A stretch of DNA of 64,000 bases from CAVVAL01 sp963742725 (GCA_963742725.1 CAVUMX010000004.1:62001-126000); one strand, 5' to 3'; positions 26,301 to 39,807 are shown, numbered from the stretch's first letter. Numbers and translations are program-made. The notes: generated by a model not told the origin, from the sequence alone.

Positions 26301-26553
26301 CGACAACTTCTTCGACCTCGGCGGCCACAGCTTCGCCCTGGTCGCGCTGCAGAACAAGCTGGTCGCCGCCGGCTTCGACGTCTCCGTCACCGACCTGTTC
26401 CGCTTCGGCACGGTGCAGGCCTGCGCCCGCCACCTGAGCGCCGCCGCTTCGGAGCCGGCGCTCCCGGTCGCGGTGCCGGCGCGGCACCGTGCCGACGCGA
26501 TGCGCAGGCTGGCCGACCGCCGCCGTGCGAGAGCGGGGGAGAACCGTGGCTGA
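23335..26553 (+). CDS. NRPS, C-A-T module, predicted Thr
   Basis: 1072 aa. Condensation domain about 1-430 with LVHHIACDGWS (His137-His138, Asp142); adenylation domain about 455-985 with YTSGSTGVPKG at 596, FSFDFSVWEMW, NMYGITEG and YRTGDIARW; carrier domain about 1000 with Ser999 in LGGHSFAL. Substrate-pocket residues read by eye are D-F-W-S-V-G-M-V-H-(K), close to the threonine code DFWNIGMVHK with two changes. The chain begins directly with C and there is no loading domain, so a donor must come from a separate carrier. Leu58 is encoded by a rare TTA codon (23506). RBS TAGGAGG precedes the ATG; the stop overlaps the next start by 8 nt. No epimerase or thioesterase. Confidence 0.93.
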   Translation: MPRIGRASFAQERLFFLNELTPGHPGYVVALALRIRGTLDVAALRQALSDLVARHDVLRTTFALDDGVLTQRVHDDAQPVVDVQVRALAGDAGQDADLRDLVSTQARQPFSLTDGPVIRATIVSWSAEEHALALLVHHIACDGWSVGILLHDLAALYNGHRLDVPVSYLDHSVDKRAEWDGVDSRALEFWRETLTGVPQLALYTDHPRPPVLSHRGAVLRRPVDTELVTELGAWARGRGTTLFAVTVAAYAAVLARYTRQDEVVVGVPVANRLDEDEEALVGCLVNTLPLRIDVSGEPTFAQLVDRVSETARAALAYQDVPFEQIVRAVDAERQLGHAPLFQTSLSLQSFPFALPELDGLTVTEVDVEIDAAKFDLGITLDVAAGEPFLRAEYSTDLFEAGTVARLLDHLGQLLRSIGGDSEPSMVGADEAVLVTQDFNPERTPTPDGPGLLKRFEEHATRHPSAVAVRHQGRDLTYGELSRWSSRIAALLRRDGVSQGDLVGLLLRRSPAVVAAILAVWKAGAAYVPLDPDYPEHRLRLIVDDSRVPVVLVEDGTAAVLDRLAPGLRALDVNTADDGSDVPDPTTAPDDLAYVIYTSGSTGVPKGVMVAHAGLDALFAVPPGGLDIASDDVWLCAHSFSFDFSVWEMWGALSFGGRVVVADADDLLDPARVAGLIQSEGVTVLSQTPGALYRLLPGLLDRVRTEGSALRYVVSGGEALSWTRLAGLVSGADRLHAEFVNMYGITEGTVHVTAGAAGVKEIAGVRAITGVTEGSVGVPLPSGRCYVLDERRRPTGVGVPGELYIGGALVAKGYLHNPELSATRFVPDPYSDVDGAMIYRTGDIARWTADGELLYLGREDGQIQLRGYRVECAEVERAFLRHPAVRACAVLADGDELLAFVSGDLTPGVERDLRAHAGEILPRYMVPSRIVAVGAVPLTAHGKVDGARLLRELPPAVPAQRVPESAGTPIEERIRRLWVEVLDRSDVGLTDNFFDLGGHSFALVALQNKLVAAGFDVSVTDLFRFGTVQACARHLSAAASEPALPVAVPARHRADAMRRLADRRRARAGENRG

Positions 26554-28702
26554 CCCGGCGGACGCGGGCAAGGTCGCCGTCGTCGGGATGGCCGTCCAGG
26601 TGCCTGGCGCCGAGCGGGACCTGGACCTGTTCTGGCAGCACCTTCTCGACGGCGCCGACGCGATCAGCTTCTTCGGCCCGGACGAGCTGGCCGAGTGGGG
26701 CGTCGACGCGGACCTCGCCGCCCGCCCGAACTTCGTGCCCGCGCGTGCGGTGCTGGAGGACGGTTACCGCTTCGATCACCAGCTGTTCGGGTACTCGCCG
26801 GCCGACAGTGCCCTCATCGACCCGCAACAACGGGCGCTCCTCTCCTGCGCCTGGAGCGCGCTGGAGCACGCCGGCTACTCGCCCGTCGCGCAGGACGGCA
26901 ACCGCACCGGGGTCTACGTCGGCACCGGCATGAACGTGTACCTGCTGGACCACGTGCTCGCGGCCGGGCCGTCCGTGGCCGATGCCGCCGGGCTCAAGCT
27001 CGTCATCGGCAACGACAAGGACTTCGCGGCGACCCGGATCGCGTACAAGCTGAACCTCCAGGGTCCTGGCTTCACGATCCAGTCCGCCTGCTCGACGTCG
27101 CTCGTCGCGGTGCACACGGCGGTGCAGAGCCTGCTCACGTACGAGACCGACATGGCGCTGGCCGGGGCGGCGACCGTCGCGCCGGTCGGGCGCCGCGGTT
27201 ACCTGTACGAGGAGGGCGGCATCCTCTCGCCGGACGGCCGCTGCCGGACGTTCGACGCCGCGGCGCAGGGCACCGTCCCCGGCGACGGCGCGGGCATGGT
27301 CGTCCTCAAGCGGCTGGACGACGCCCAGCGCGACGGCGACACGATCCACGCCGTCATCGCGGGGTCGGCCGTGAACAACGACGGCTCGCGCAAGGCCGGA
27401 TTCACCGCGCCCGGCCCGATCGGGCAGGCCGAGGTGATCGCCGCCGCGCTGGCCGTCGCCGAGCTGAGCCCGGACACGATCGGCGTCGTCGAGACGCACG
27501 GTACCGGCACAGCGCTCGGTGACCCGGTGGAGATCGCGGGGCTCCGGGCGGTGTTCGATACCGGCACTCCGGGCCGGCCTTCCTGCGCGCTGACCGCCGT
27601 GAAGTCCAACGTGGGGCACCTCGACACCGCCGCCGGCGTCGTGGGGCTGATCAAGATGGTGCTGGCGCTGAAGAACCGCACGGTGCCGCCCGTCGCGCAC
27701 TTCACCGCCGCCAGCGATCGGCTCGGCCTGGCGGGCACGCCGTTCCACGTCGCGGCCGAGGCCCGGCCGTGGGATCCCATCGACGGCGTGCGCAGGGCCG
27801 GCGTCAGCGCGTTCGGCATCGGCGGGACCAACGCGCACGTCATCCTGGAGGAGGCGCCGCCGGCCCCGGAGTGCGGCACCGACACGGCCACCCAGCTGCT
27901 GGTCGTGTCCGCGAAGTCCGAGAAGGCGCTCGACCAGCGTCTCCAGGAGCTGGCCGCCCGGCTCGGAACCGACGGCCTGGCAGACGTCGCGTTCACCTTG
28001 CGCACCGGGCGGACGGCGCTTCCCTGGCGGGCGGCGGTCGTGGCCGCGGACGCCGGCGCCGCCACCGTGGTGCTGAGCCAGGCCGGCGGGCGGCGCCAGC
28101 AGGTCGGCGCCGACGTCGTCCTGGTGCTGCCCGACGAGGTGTCCTGGCCGGCTGGCTTCGGCGCGTCGAGCTACCGCTCCGACCCGGTCTACCGGGTAAC
28201 CGTCGACGAGGCCGGCGACCTGGACAGCCCGCGGCTCGCGGCGTTCGTCGACACGGTCGCGTACGCGCGGAGCCTGCTGAGCCGCGGCATCCGTCCTCGG
28301 GCGCTGCTCGGGCACGGCACCGGCGAACTCGCCGCGGGCTGCGTCGCCGGTGCCTTGACGCTCGGCGCGGCGCTCGACGCTCTCGCGCACGGCCGGCCCG
28401 CGTCCGACCTGAAGGAACCGACGATCCCGATCGCCTCGTCGGGCTCCGACCTCGATCCAGCCGTGTGGCTCCACATCGGACCAGTCGCTGGCGACCCGGA
28501 CGGAACGACCCTGACCACGTGCGGCCCCGACGACACCGACGGTCACGCGGCCCTGCTCTCCGCCGTCGGCGCGCTGTGGCAGCTCGGCATCGGCGACGCG
28601 TGGGACGAGATCCACGACGTGGGCCGGCGTCGCGTGCCGCTGCCCACCTACCCGTTCGCCACGACACGGCACGTCATCGGCGCGGCCGACAAGAAGGAGT
28701 AA
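26546..28702 (+). CDS. PKS ketosynthase with degenerate acyltransferase
   Basis: 718 aa from a GTG overlapping the NRPS stop. An intact ketosynthase (about 8-435) has Cys182 in SACSTSL, His318 in ETHGTGTALGD and His358 in NVGHLDTAAG, in the style of KS domains that accept peptidyl chains. The following region (about 455-690) is a shrunken acyltransferase remnant: the GHSxGE elbow reads GHGTGE, with Gly591 in place of the nucleophile, and the domain is shorter than the usual ~300 residues. The post-AT linker VPLPTYPFATTRHV is still present. There is no KR, DH, ER or fused carrier; carriers are encoded separately just downstream. Malonyl loading in trans, perhaps by the AT of the protein at 32581, is inferred. 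Confidence 0.93.
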   Translation: MADPADAGKVAVVGMAVQVPGAERDLDLFWQHLLDGADAISFFGPDELAEWGVDADLAARPNFVPARAVLEDGYRFDHQLFGYSPADSALIDPQQRALLSCAWSALEHAGYSPVAQDGNRTGVYVGTGMNVYLLDHVLAAGPSVADAAGLKLVIGNDKDFAATRIAYKLNLQGPGFTIQSACSTSLVAVHTAVQSLLTYETDMALAGAATVAPVGRRGYLYEEGGILSPDGRCRTFDAAAQGTVPGDGAGMVVLKRLDDAQRDGDTIHAVIAGSAVNNDGSRKAGFTAPGPIGQAEVIAAALAVAELSPDTIGVVETHGTGTALGDPVEIAGLRAVFDTGTPGRPSCALTAVKSNVGHLDTAAGVVGLIKMVLALKNRTVPPVAHFTAASDRLGLAGTPFHVAAEARPWDPIDGVRRAGVSAFGIGGTNAHVILEEAPPAPECGTDTATQLLVVSAKSEKALDQRLQELAARLGTDGLADVAFTLRTGRTALPWRAAVVAADAGAATVVLSQAGGRRQQVGADVVLVLPDEVSWPAGFGASSYRSDPVYRVTVDEAGDLDSPRLAAFVDTVAYARSLLSRGIRPRALLGHGTGELAAGCVAGALTLGAALDALAHGRPASDLKEPTIPIASSGSDLDPAVWLHIGPVAGDPDGTTLTTCGPDDTDGHAALLSAVGALWQLGIGDAWDEIHDVGRRRVPLPTYPFATTRHVIGAADKKE

Positions 28703-28705
28703 GCC

Positions 28706-28993
28706 ATGCAGGACACCGACGAAACGCGGACAGAGGCCCTGGCCCAGCTTTGGAAGGACGTGCTCGGCGTCGACGAGGTCGCGGACGCGGACGACTTCTT
28801 CGAGCTGGGCGGCGACTCGTTGAGTGCGCTCCTGCTGAGCACGCGGATCCGCGAGGAGCTGAAGTTGGACATCCGGCTCGGCCACGTCCTGGACAACGGC
28901 GTCTTCGGTGACCTCCGCGAGGTCATGCGCACGGCACCGCCCAGCTTCGGGAAGTTCCCGGCGCCGTCACAGGAGGCGACCGTCGATGCGTGA
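28706..28993 (+). CDS. Discrete acyl/peptidyl carrier protein
   Basis: 95 aa. Helix 1 (ALAQLWKDVLGVDEV), then the phosphopantetheine site FELGGDSLSALLL with Ser38, then helix III (LDIRLGHVLDNG). Starts 3 nt after the KS stop (RBS AAGGAG inside the end of that gene) and overlaps the next gene by 8 nt. Position suggests it is the carrier split off from the preceding KS-AT protein. Whether it carries malonyl or an aminoacyl group cannot be told from sequence. Confidence 0.9.
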   Translation: MQDTDETRTEALAQLWKDVLGVDEVADADDFFELGGDSLSALLLSTRIREELKLDIRLGHVLDNGVFGDLREVMRTAPPSFGKFPAPSQEATVDA

Positions 28994-29237
28994 GGCGGAG
29001 GTGCGGCCCACGGAACTGGAGGCCGAGCTGCTCGTGATGTGGTCCGAGCGGCTGGAGGCGGCTCCGTCCGTGGACGATCAGCTCTTCGCCGTCGGCGGCG
29101 ACTCGCTGACGGCGCTGCGGCTCGTCGCGGCGGCTCAGCGGCGCTACGGCGTGCGCCTGGACCGGCAGCGGATGTTCGAGGACTTCACGGTGGCGAGGAT
29201 GGCAGCGCTGATCACCGAGGCACGGGATCAGCGATGA
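28986..29237 (+). CDS. Second discrete carrier protein
   Basis: 83 aa, read from an ATG overlapping the stop of the first carrier. Phosphopantetheine site VGGDSLTALRL with Ser40 and flanking helices ELLVMWSERLEA and QRRYGVRLDRQRMF are typical of a carrier domain. Its stop overlaps the next NRPS start by 4 nt (ATGA). It is a candidate partner for the stand-alone Ser-type adenylation enzyme at 36120, which has no carrier of its own (inference). Confidence 0.88.
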   Translation: MREAEVRPTELEAELLVMWSERLEAAPSVDDQLFAVGGDSLTALRLVAAAQRRYGVRLDRQRMFEDFTVARMAALITEARDQR

Positions 29238-32200
29238 CGGCCGCGAGGGGGTGGCGGCCGCTGGTCGCGGGCGTTCTCGGCGTACCGGTTCACGAGCTGC
29301 GCGACGACGCTTCGTTCGTCGCGCTCGGCGGCACGTCGTTGCAGGCGATCGAGCTGCTGTCGCTCGGCCAGCGGACGCTGTCGCTCAGTGTGGACAGCGC
29401 CCGGCTCCTCGGGTCCGAACCGCTCTCCGACGTGCTGGCAGCGGCAATGGCGTACGTCGCGGAGGACGCACCGCCGGCCGGGCCCGACCAGGAGTTTGCG
29501 ACGAGAGAGCTGCTGCCGGGCCAGCGTCCGATGCTCGCCGCGCACGTGCTGGGCCAGGACCGCCCGTACCACCTGATGTTCACGCTGGAAGCCGCCGAGC
29601 CGCTCGATCCTGAACGGGTCGAGTCGGCGGTGCGGAAACTCGTCGCGCGCAACGAGTCGTTGCGGACGATGTTCGTGCCAGACGGCCAGCGCATCGGCCG
29701 GATCGTGCTCCCGGCGTCGCACCAGCCGCGGGTGCTGCGGCAGAGCCTGCCCACCCCGCACGTCCGCACTGCTGTGCAGGCCGTCCACGAGTTGTACGGG
29801 CGGACGAGCGAGACGCAGCTGCGCCCGTTCGAGCGGCCACCCGTCGTGTTCGTGCTGACCCGGGCCGGCGACCGGCACCTGCTGACGCTGCTCGTGCACC
29901 ACGTCCTCGTCGACGGATGGAGCATAGGCGTGCTCTGGCGGCAGTTCGCCGAGCTGTACTCCGGTGAGCTGTCCGATCTGGACGGTCCGTCGCCGGAACG
30001 TATCGGCTCCCGGCTCGCCGCGCTCGACGTTCCGGCGGTCCGTGCGCGGGTCACCGACCGGCTCGCGGGCGCGCCGACATCGCTGGTCCTGCCGGCCGAC
30101 CAGTCCAGGCCGGCGGAGTTCGACGGGCGCGGCGCGCGGCTCACGTTCGCGTTGACCGAGGAGGTCCGGGACGGCGTCGATGCGCTCGCCCGCCGCAGCG
30201 AGGTGACCGTGACGAGCGTGGTCATGGCCGCATGGGCGCTCGTCGTGTCCCGCCGCACGGGCATCGACGATTTCCTGCTCGGCGTGCCCGCGGCCGGACG
30301 CTTCGACGCTGGCATGACCGACGTGATCGGGCTGTGCACCCGGGTCGTGCCGGTGCGGTGCCGCGTCGACGACGAGGCGACCCGCGAGGCGTTCGTGCGG
30401 AGCGTGGGTGAGTCGGTCGCGCGGGCGGTGGCGGACGCGGACCTGCCCTTCGAACAGCTCGTCGGCGACGGCGAGCACGACGCCGCCCGCAGCGCTCTCG
30501 TCCAGGTGGGCTTCGCCGCCCACCACGAGCTGGTCCGGACCCGTTTCCAGGTCGCCGACCGCACCTGGCGCGTACACGAAGGGCACTGCGGCGGCGCCGT
30601 GTTCGACGCGCTGCTCTACCTGCAGAGCTGGTCCGCCCAGCCATGCCTTGCCCTGGAGTACGCCGACTGCGCGTTGACCCCGGCCGACGCGGGGGAGCTG
30701 GTCGCGTCCTTCGACGAGGCGTTGCGCGAGCTGACCGGAGCCCCGGCCGCGCCGCTCGGCCACGCGCGGACGATCTCGCCGGCCCAGCGCCGGTGGCTGT
30801 ACGAACTCGGAGTTGGCGACGCGTTCGAGACCGCCGACGACGTCTGGAGCTCCTTCGCCCGCGCGGCCGAGCGCCACCCCGACGCCGTGGCCGTCAGCGA
30901 CGAGGAACACACGCTCACCTACCGCGATCTGCACGCGTACGCGGTGGAGCAGTCCCGGCTGCTGCACGGTCTGGGCGTCCGCTCCGGTGACCGGGTCGCG
31001 CTCGACCTGCCGCGGTCGGTGCACGAGGCCATCGCGGTGCTCGGTGTGCTCCGGCTCGGCGCGGCGTACGTGGCCGTGGACCACACGGCGACCCCCGAGT
31101 GGCACGCGCACGTCGCCGCGGCCGTCGCGCCCCGGGCCCGCATCGGCGCCGCCGCCGGACCGATCTTCGGGCCGGGGACGGCGGACTGCCCACTGGTCGA
31201 CCTCGACGCGCCGGTGCCCAGGGAAATCGCCCCCGACGCCGCTCCGGCCGACCCCGCCCGACCCGCATACGTGTCGTTCACCTCCGGGTCGACGGGAGTA
31301 CCGAAGGGCGTCGTCGTGCCGCACCGTGCGGTGCTGCGGCTCGCCGCCGACCGGATGATGTTCGCGGGCACCGGGCCGAGGCGCATGCTGCGACTGGCGC
31401 CGCTGGCGTTCGACGCGTCGACGCTGGAGCTGCTGGTGCCGGTGTCCAGGGGTGACGCCGTCGCGGTGTATCCCACCGCCGAGCCCACGCCGTCCGGGCT
31501 GGCGACGTTCCTGCGCGACCGGTCGGTCACCCACGCCTGGCTGACGTCCGGCCTGTTCCACCTCGTGGCCGATCACCGCCCGGACGCGTTCGGCCCGCTG
31601 CGGCAGCTGTTCACCGGCGGCGGCGTCGTGTCGCCGGAGCACGTGCGGCTCGTGCTCGACCGCTGCCCCGGCCTGCGGGTGACCAACGGCTACGGGCCCA
31701 CCGAGAACACGACGTTCACTACCACCTTCCACATCGACGGTGCGCACGAGGTGGGGCACGTGCTGCCGATCGGGAGCCCCGTCACGGGTACCGACGTCCG
31801 CGTCGTCGACCACCGCGGCGAGGACGTGCCGCCCGGCGGCATCGGCGAGCTGCACACCAGCGGGCACGGGCTGGCCGACGGCTACCTCGGCGATCCCGAG
31901 CGCACGCGCGCCGCGTTCGTGGAGCGCGGGGACCGCGCCTACCGCACGGGCGACCTCGTGCGGTGGGGGTCGGACGGCCGGCTGCGGTTCCTCGGGCGCA
32001 ACGACAGGCAGGTGAAGATCGCGGGGCACCGCGTCGAGCTGGCGGACGTCGAGCGCCGCGTCAAGAGCCACCCGAGCGTCCTCGACGCCGTGGTGTTCAC
32101 CGTGGACGAGCCGGGCGGGCGGTCGGCACGGCTGTGCTCGGCCGTGAAGCTCGCGCCGGGCCACGAGACGGTGGACGCCGTGCGGACGGCCGTCGAGCCT

Positions 32201-32580
32201 GAGCTGGCGCCGCACGCGCGGCCGCAGCGCTGGATCGCCGTCGAGGAGTTCCCGCTCAACCGCAACGGCAAGGTCGACGTGGCCGCGCTCACGGCCGTGG
32301 CTCCCGCGCCGACCCCGGAGGCGGATCAGGGCACGACGTCGCTGGTGCAGTTGGAGAAGCTGGTCGCGGACGCTTGGATCGCGGTGCTCGGGACGGACGA
32401 CTTCGACACCGACGAGACGTTCTTCGACGTCGGCGGCGACTCGCTGCGACTCGCGGTCGTGCGGAACCACCTGCGGGAGAACCTCGCGGGCCGCTCGGTG
32501 CCGATGGTCGATCTCTACCGCTTCCCCACGGTGGAGTCGCTCGCGCGGCACCTGCACACGTCGGGGCTGGGCGCGCGGAC

Positions 32581-32584
<4 letters not shown>
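29234..32584 (+). CDS. NRPS, T-C-A-T, predicted Val
   Basis: 1116 aa from the ATG at 29234. N-terminal carrier with Ser35 in LGGTSLQAIEL; condensation domain about 85-520 with LVHHVLVDGWS (His222-His223); adenylation domain about 545-1000 with SFTSGSTGVPKG, LAFDASTLELL, NGYGPTEN and YRTGDLVRW; C-terminal carrier with Ser1070 in VGGDSLRL. Pocket residues read by eye are D-A-L-W-F-G-G-T-F-(K), very close to the valine code DAFWIGGTFK. With the two free carriers upstream this makes three carriers in a row between the KS protein and this C domain. The stop overlaps the next PKS start by 4 nt. No epimerase, methyltransferase or thioesterase is present. Confidence 0.93.
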
Positions 32585-35466
<2,882 letters not shown>

Positions 35467-36123
35467 ATGGAGACCCTGCACGTCGTGGTGGCCGACTTCC
35501 GGCCGCTGACAGCGCCGCGGACGTTCGCGTCCGCGCTGGCGGCGGCCGGCGATGACCGGCTCGCGATCACGCGGATCGACGTCGTCCGCGATCTCGCCGG
35601 CACAGGCACGTACCGCGGCGTCGACGAGCTGGCCGGCGTGTACGCGTCCGAAGTCGGTGACGTGGACTGCGTCGTCGGGTACTGCAGCGCATCCGTCCTG
35701 GCCGGCGCGCTGGCCGGTCGGATCGGGTCGCGACCGCCCGTGGTGCTCGTCAACCCGACCCGGCCGACCGTGCGGCAGGCCGTCGACGACTTCGGCGGGT
35801 TCCTCGCCCAGCTGGGCGCGCCCGTGACGGATCTGCCGGCGACGTCCGGTGGGGCGGCCACGCACGCCGCGATGAACGCCGCGCTGCGGGCGGCGCTCGC
35901 GGCGCTGGCAGCTGCCGACGGCATGGATGCCGACGAGGTGGAGATGCTGGAGACCGAACTCCTGGCCCGGTTCGACGGCTGGCTGGGATTCCTGCTCGCG
36001 GCCGCCGAGGATCCCGGCCTGGTCGATGTCGCCCGCACGGTCTCCGCGCCCGAGGACGCCATGGCCGAGGCCGCGCTGGCCGCCATCCGCGAGGTCGTCC
36101 TGGAGAAGGGGGTGCTGCGATGA
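35467..36123 (+). CDS. Unrecognised alpha/beta-hydrolase-like protein with Cys elbow
   Basis: 218 aa, soluble. The first ~115 residues resemble the core of an alpha/beta hydrolase: a strand DVDCVVGYCSASVLAGALA gives a nucleophile-elbow-like GYCSA with Cys73, followed by the next strand PPVVLVNPTRP. The C-terminal ~95 residues are helical and acidic. A clear catalytic His could not be assigned. The place between the last PKS module and the stand-alone A enzyme, in a cluster lacking any fused thioesterase, makes a Cys-type thioesterase or cyclase a reasonable guess, but no family is recognised with confidence. It starts directly after the preceding gene and overlaps the next by 4 nt. Confidence 0.6.
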   Translation: METLHVVVADFRPLTAPRTFASALAAAGDDRLAITRIDVVRDLAGTGTYRGVDELAGVYASEVGDVDCVVGYCSASVLAGALAGRIGSRPPVVLVNPTRPTVRQAVDDFGGFLAQLGAPVTDLPATSGGAATHAAMNAALRAALAALAAADGMDADEVEMLETELLARFDGWLGFLLAAAEDPGLVDVARTVSAPEDAMAEAALAAIREVVLEKGVLR

Positions 36124-37712
36124 TCCCCGCCGCCACCGAGTCGCTGGTCGGCGCCGCCGAGCGAGACCGGCTCCTGGGATTCAACGGTCCCCGGGTCGCG
36201 TTCCCGGACACGCCTGTGCACGAGGTGATCTGCCGGCAGGCGGCCAGTACTCCGGACCGCATCGCGTTGCGCGACGAAGCCCGGGAGCTGACCTACGCCG
36301 AGACGATGGACGAGGCCGCGGCCCTCGCGAGCCGGCTGCGCGCCGCCGGAGTCGTGCCGGGGTCCGTCGTGGGGCTGTGCTCCGAACGTCGGGTCGAGAT
36401 GGTGGTCGCCGTCGTCGGGATCATGCTCGCGGGCTGCGCGTACCTGCCGCTGGACGCGGCCCATCCCCGGTCGCGGCGCGAGCTGATGCTCGCCACGGCC
36501 GGGGCGGCGGCGCTGGTCGTGAGCGACCGGTGCCGTGCCGAGTTCGACGCCACAAGCACGCCGCCACTGGTCGATCTCGTCGGTGACTGGCCCGGCGGGG
36601 CGACCGTCGACTGGCGGCGGTACCTGACGCCTGAGGACGTGGCCGCCGGTCTCGCTTACGTCATCTTCACGTCCGGTTCGACCGGGCAACCCAAGGGTGT
36701 GGAGATGGTGCACGCCAGCCTGGCGAACCGGCTCCAGTGGATGCAGGCCGAGTACCGGCTCGGCGCCGACGACGTGGTGCTCCAGAAGACGCCCTACACC
36801 TTCGACGTGTCCGTCTGGGAACTGCTGTGGCCGCTGATGTTCGGCGCCCGGCTCGTGGTCGCCGCACCGGACGCCCACCGCGATCCCGAGGCGCTCGTCA
36901 ACGTGATCCGCCGCGAGAGCGTCACCACCGTCCACTTCGTCCCGTCGATGCTCGCGATCTTCGTCGCCGAGCCGACGTTCGACACGTGCACCTCGCTGCG
37001 TACCGTCATCTGCAGCGGTGAGGCGCTGCCTCCGAAGACCGTCAACCGGCTCACCGCCGGGCTCGCGGCCGAGGTGCACAACCTGTACGGCCCGACGGAG
37101 GCCGCGATCGACGTCACGGCGTGGCCGTGCCGGCGGCCAGAGCCGAACGGCGACGTGCCGATCGGGCGGCCGATCGCCAACGTCACCGCGTACGTCCTCG
37201 ACGAGGAGCGCCGGCTCGTGCCCGTCGGCAGCCGGGGCGAGCTGTACCTGGGTGGCGCGTGCCTCGCCCGCGGCTACAGCGGGAACCCGCACCTCACGGC
37301 CGAGCGGTTCGTCGAGGTCGACGTCGCGGGCCAACCGGAGCGGGTGTACCGCACCGGAGACCTCGTCTGGTGGTCGGACGCGGGGCACCTCCACTACGTG
37401 CGGCGCAACGACGACCAGGTGAAGATCCGTGGCCAGCGCGTAGAGCTGGGCGAGATCGAGACGGTCCTGCGGACCCACCGGGTCGTGGCCAACGCGGTCG
37501 TCGTGCTGCGCGACCTGACGCTCGTCGCCTACGCCGTCCCGACGCCCGGCGATACCTTGGACGAGACCGCCCTCCGCGCGTACCTGGCGGACCGGCTGCC
37601 CGACCACATGGTGCCGTCGCGGTACGTCGCCATCGAACAGCTGCCGACCTCCGTCAACGGCAAGGTCGACCGCGCCGCGCTGCCGGAGCCGCCGCGCCGA
37701 CGCCGAGGTTGA
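36120..37712 (+). CDS. Stand-alone adenylation enzyme, predicted Ser
   Basis: 530 aa, one complete adenylation domain with nothing fused: FTSGSTGQPKG, TFDVSVWELLW, NLYGPTEAAID, YRTGDLVWW, VKIRGQRVELGE and the catalytic Lys in NGKVDRAAL. Pocket residues read by eye are D-V-W-H-I-S-L-I-D-(K), essentially the serine code DVWHLSLIDK. With no carrier of its own it must load one of the carriers encoded upstream, most simply the discrete protein at 28986. It is the last gene of the co-directional operon that began at 22468. Confidence 0.92.
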   Translation: MIPAATESLVGAAERDRLLGFNGPRVAFPDTPVHEVICRQAASTPDRIALRDEARELTYAETMDEAAALASRLRAAGVVPGSVVGLCSERRVEMVVAVVGIMLAGCAYLPLDAAHPRSRRELMLATAGAAALVVSDRCRAEFDATSTPPLVDLVGDWPGGATVDWRRYLTPEDVAAGLAYVIFTSGSTGQPKGVEMVHASLANRLQWMQAEYRLGADDVVLQKTPYTFDVSVWELLWPLMFGARLVVAAPDAHRDPEALVNVIRRESVTTVHFVPSMLAIFVAEPTFDTCTSLRTVICSGEALPPKTVNRLTAGLAAEVHNLYGPTEAAIDVTAWPCRRPEPNGDVPIGRPIANVTAYVLDEERRLVPVGSRGELYLGGACLARGYSGNPHLTAERFVEVDVAGQPERVYRTGDLVWWSDAGHLHYVRRNDDQVKIRGQRVELGEIETVLRTHRVVANAVVVLRDLTLVAYAVPTPGDTLDETALRAYLADRLPDHMVPSRYVAIEQLPTSVNGKVDRAALPEPPRRRRG

Positions 37713-37739
37713 TGTTCGTGTCGAGGTGGGAGCGGCCGG

Positions 37740-38119
37740 CTACGAGTCCGCGTTCCGCAGCGTCGTGAGCACGTCGACGGAGGGCAGGTCGTACCAGAGT
37801 CCGAAGTGAAGCCCGTCGCTGTTGCCGCCGAGGACGGTGACGAACTGGGGCTGGTCACGGCGGAACCGGCAGTGCAGGCGCTCGTCGAGCCCGTCGCGCG
37901 GCGCCAGGTCGGCCGCGTCGGCGCGGAGGTAGTCGGTGACGCCCACGGGAGTACCCCTACGTCGGCCATCGCTTGGCGTTCCTGCTCGTTCAGGCTGTCC
38001 CAGAAGGCGGCGAAGACGGTGAGGTGACGGGGTAGGCGCAGCCCGTACACCCGGTGGAACCGCTCCTGTGCGGCGGGGAAGCGCGGACCAGCCGCGCTCG
38101 ACCCGCAGCACACCGTCAC
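37740..38119 (-). pseudogene. Frameshifted remnant of a conserved hypothetical gene
   Basis: Reading leftward, one frame gives RFPAAQERFHRVYGLRLPRH and LTVFAAFWDSLNEQERQAM up to about 37955. A second frame then gives GVTDYLRADAADLAP and QPQFVTVLGGNSDGLHFG, ending LRNADS. Together they look like one protein interrupted by a single shift near the GTACCCCTAC stretch at 37951-37960. The homologous family is not recognised for certain (its tone resembles SMI1/KNR4-like or ADP-ribosylation-associated proteins). The C-terminus seems short. Confidence 0.5.
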
Positions 38120-38161
38120 GGAGGGTACTTCGCCCCGTCCACGTCGCTGGCCGCCGTCACG

Positions 38162-38190
38162 CTGGGGCGCGGCGCTTGGCCGCGCCCCAG
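38162..38190. terminator. Hairpin terminator after the chitinase gene
   Basis: CTGGGGCGCGGC and its perfect complement form a 12-bp stem with a GCTTG loop, starting 10 nt beyond the chitinase stop on the minus strand. It also faces the frameshifted remnant. Confidence 0.85.
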
Positions 38191-38199
38191 GCGGCGGGT

Positions 38200-39807
<1,608 letters not shown>

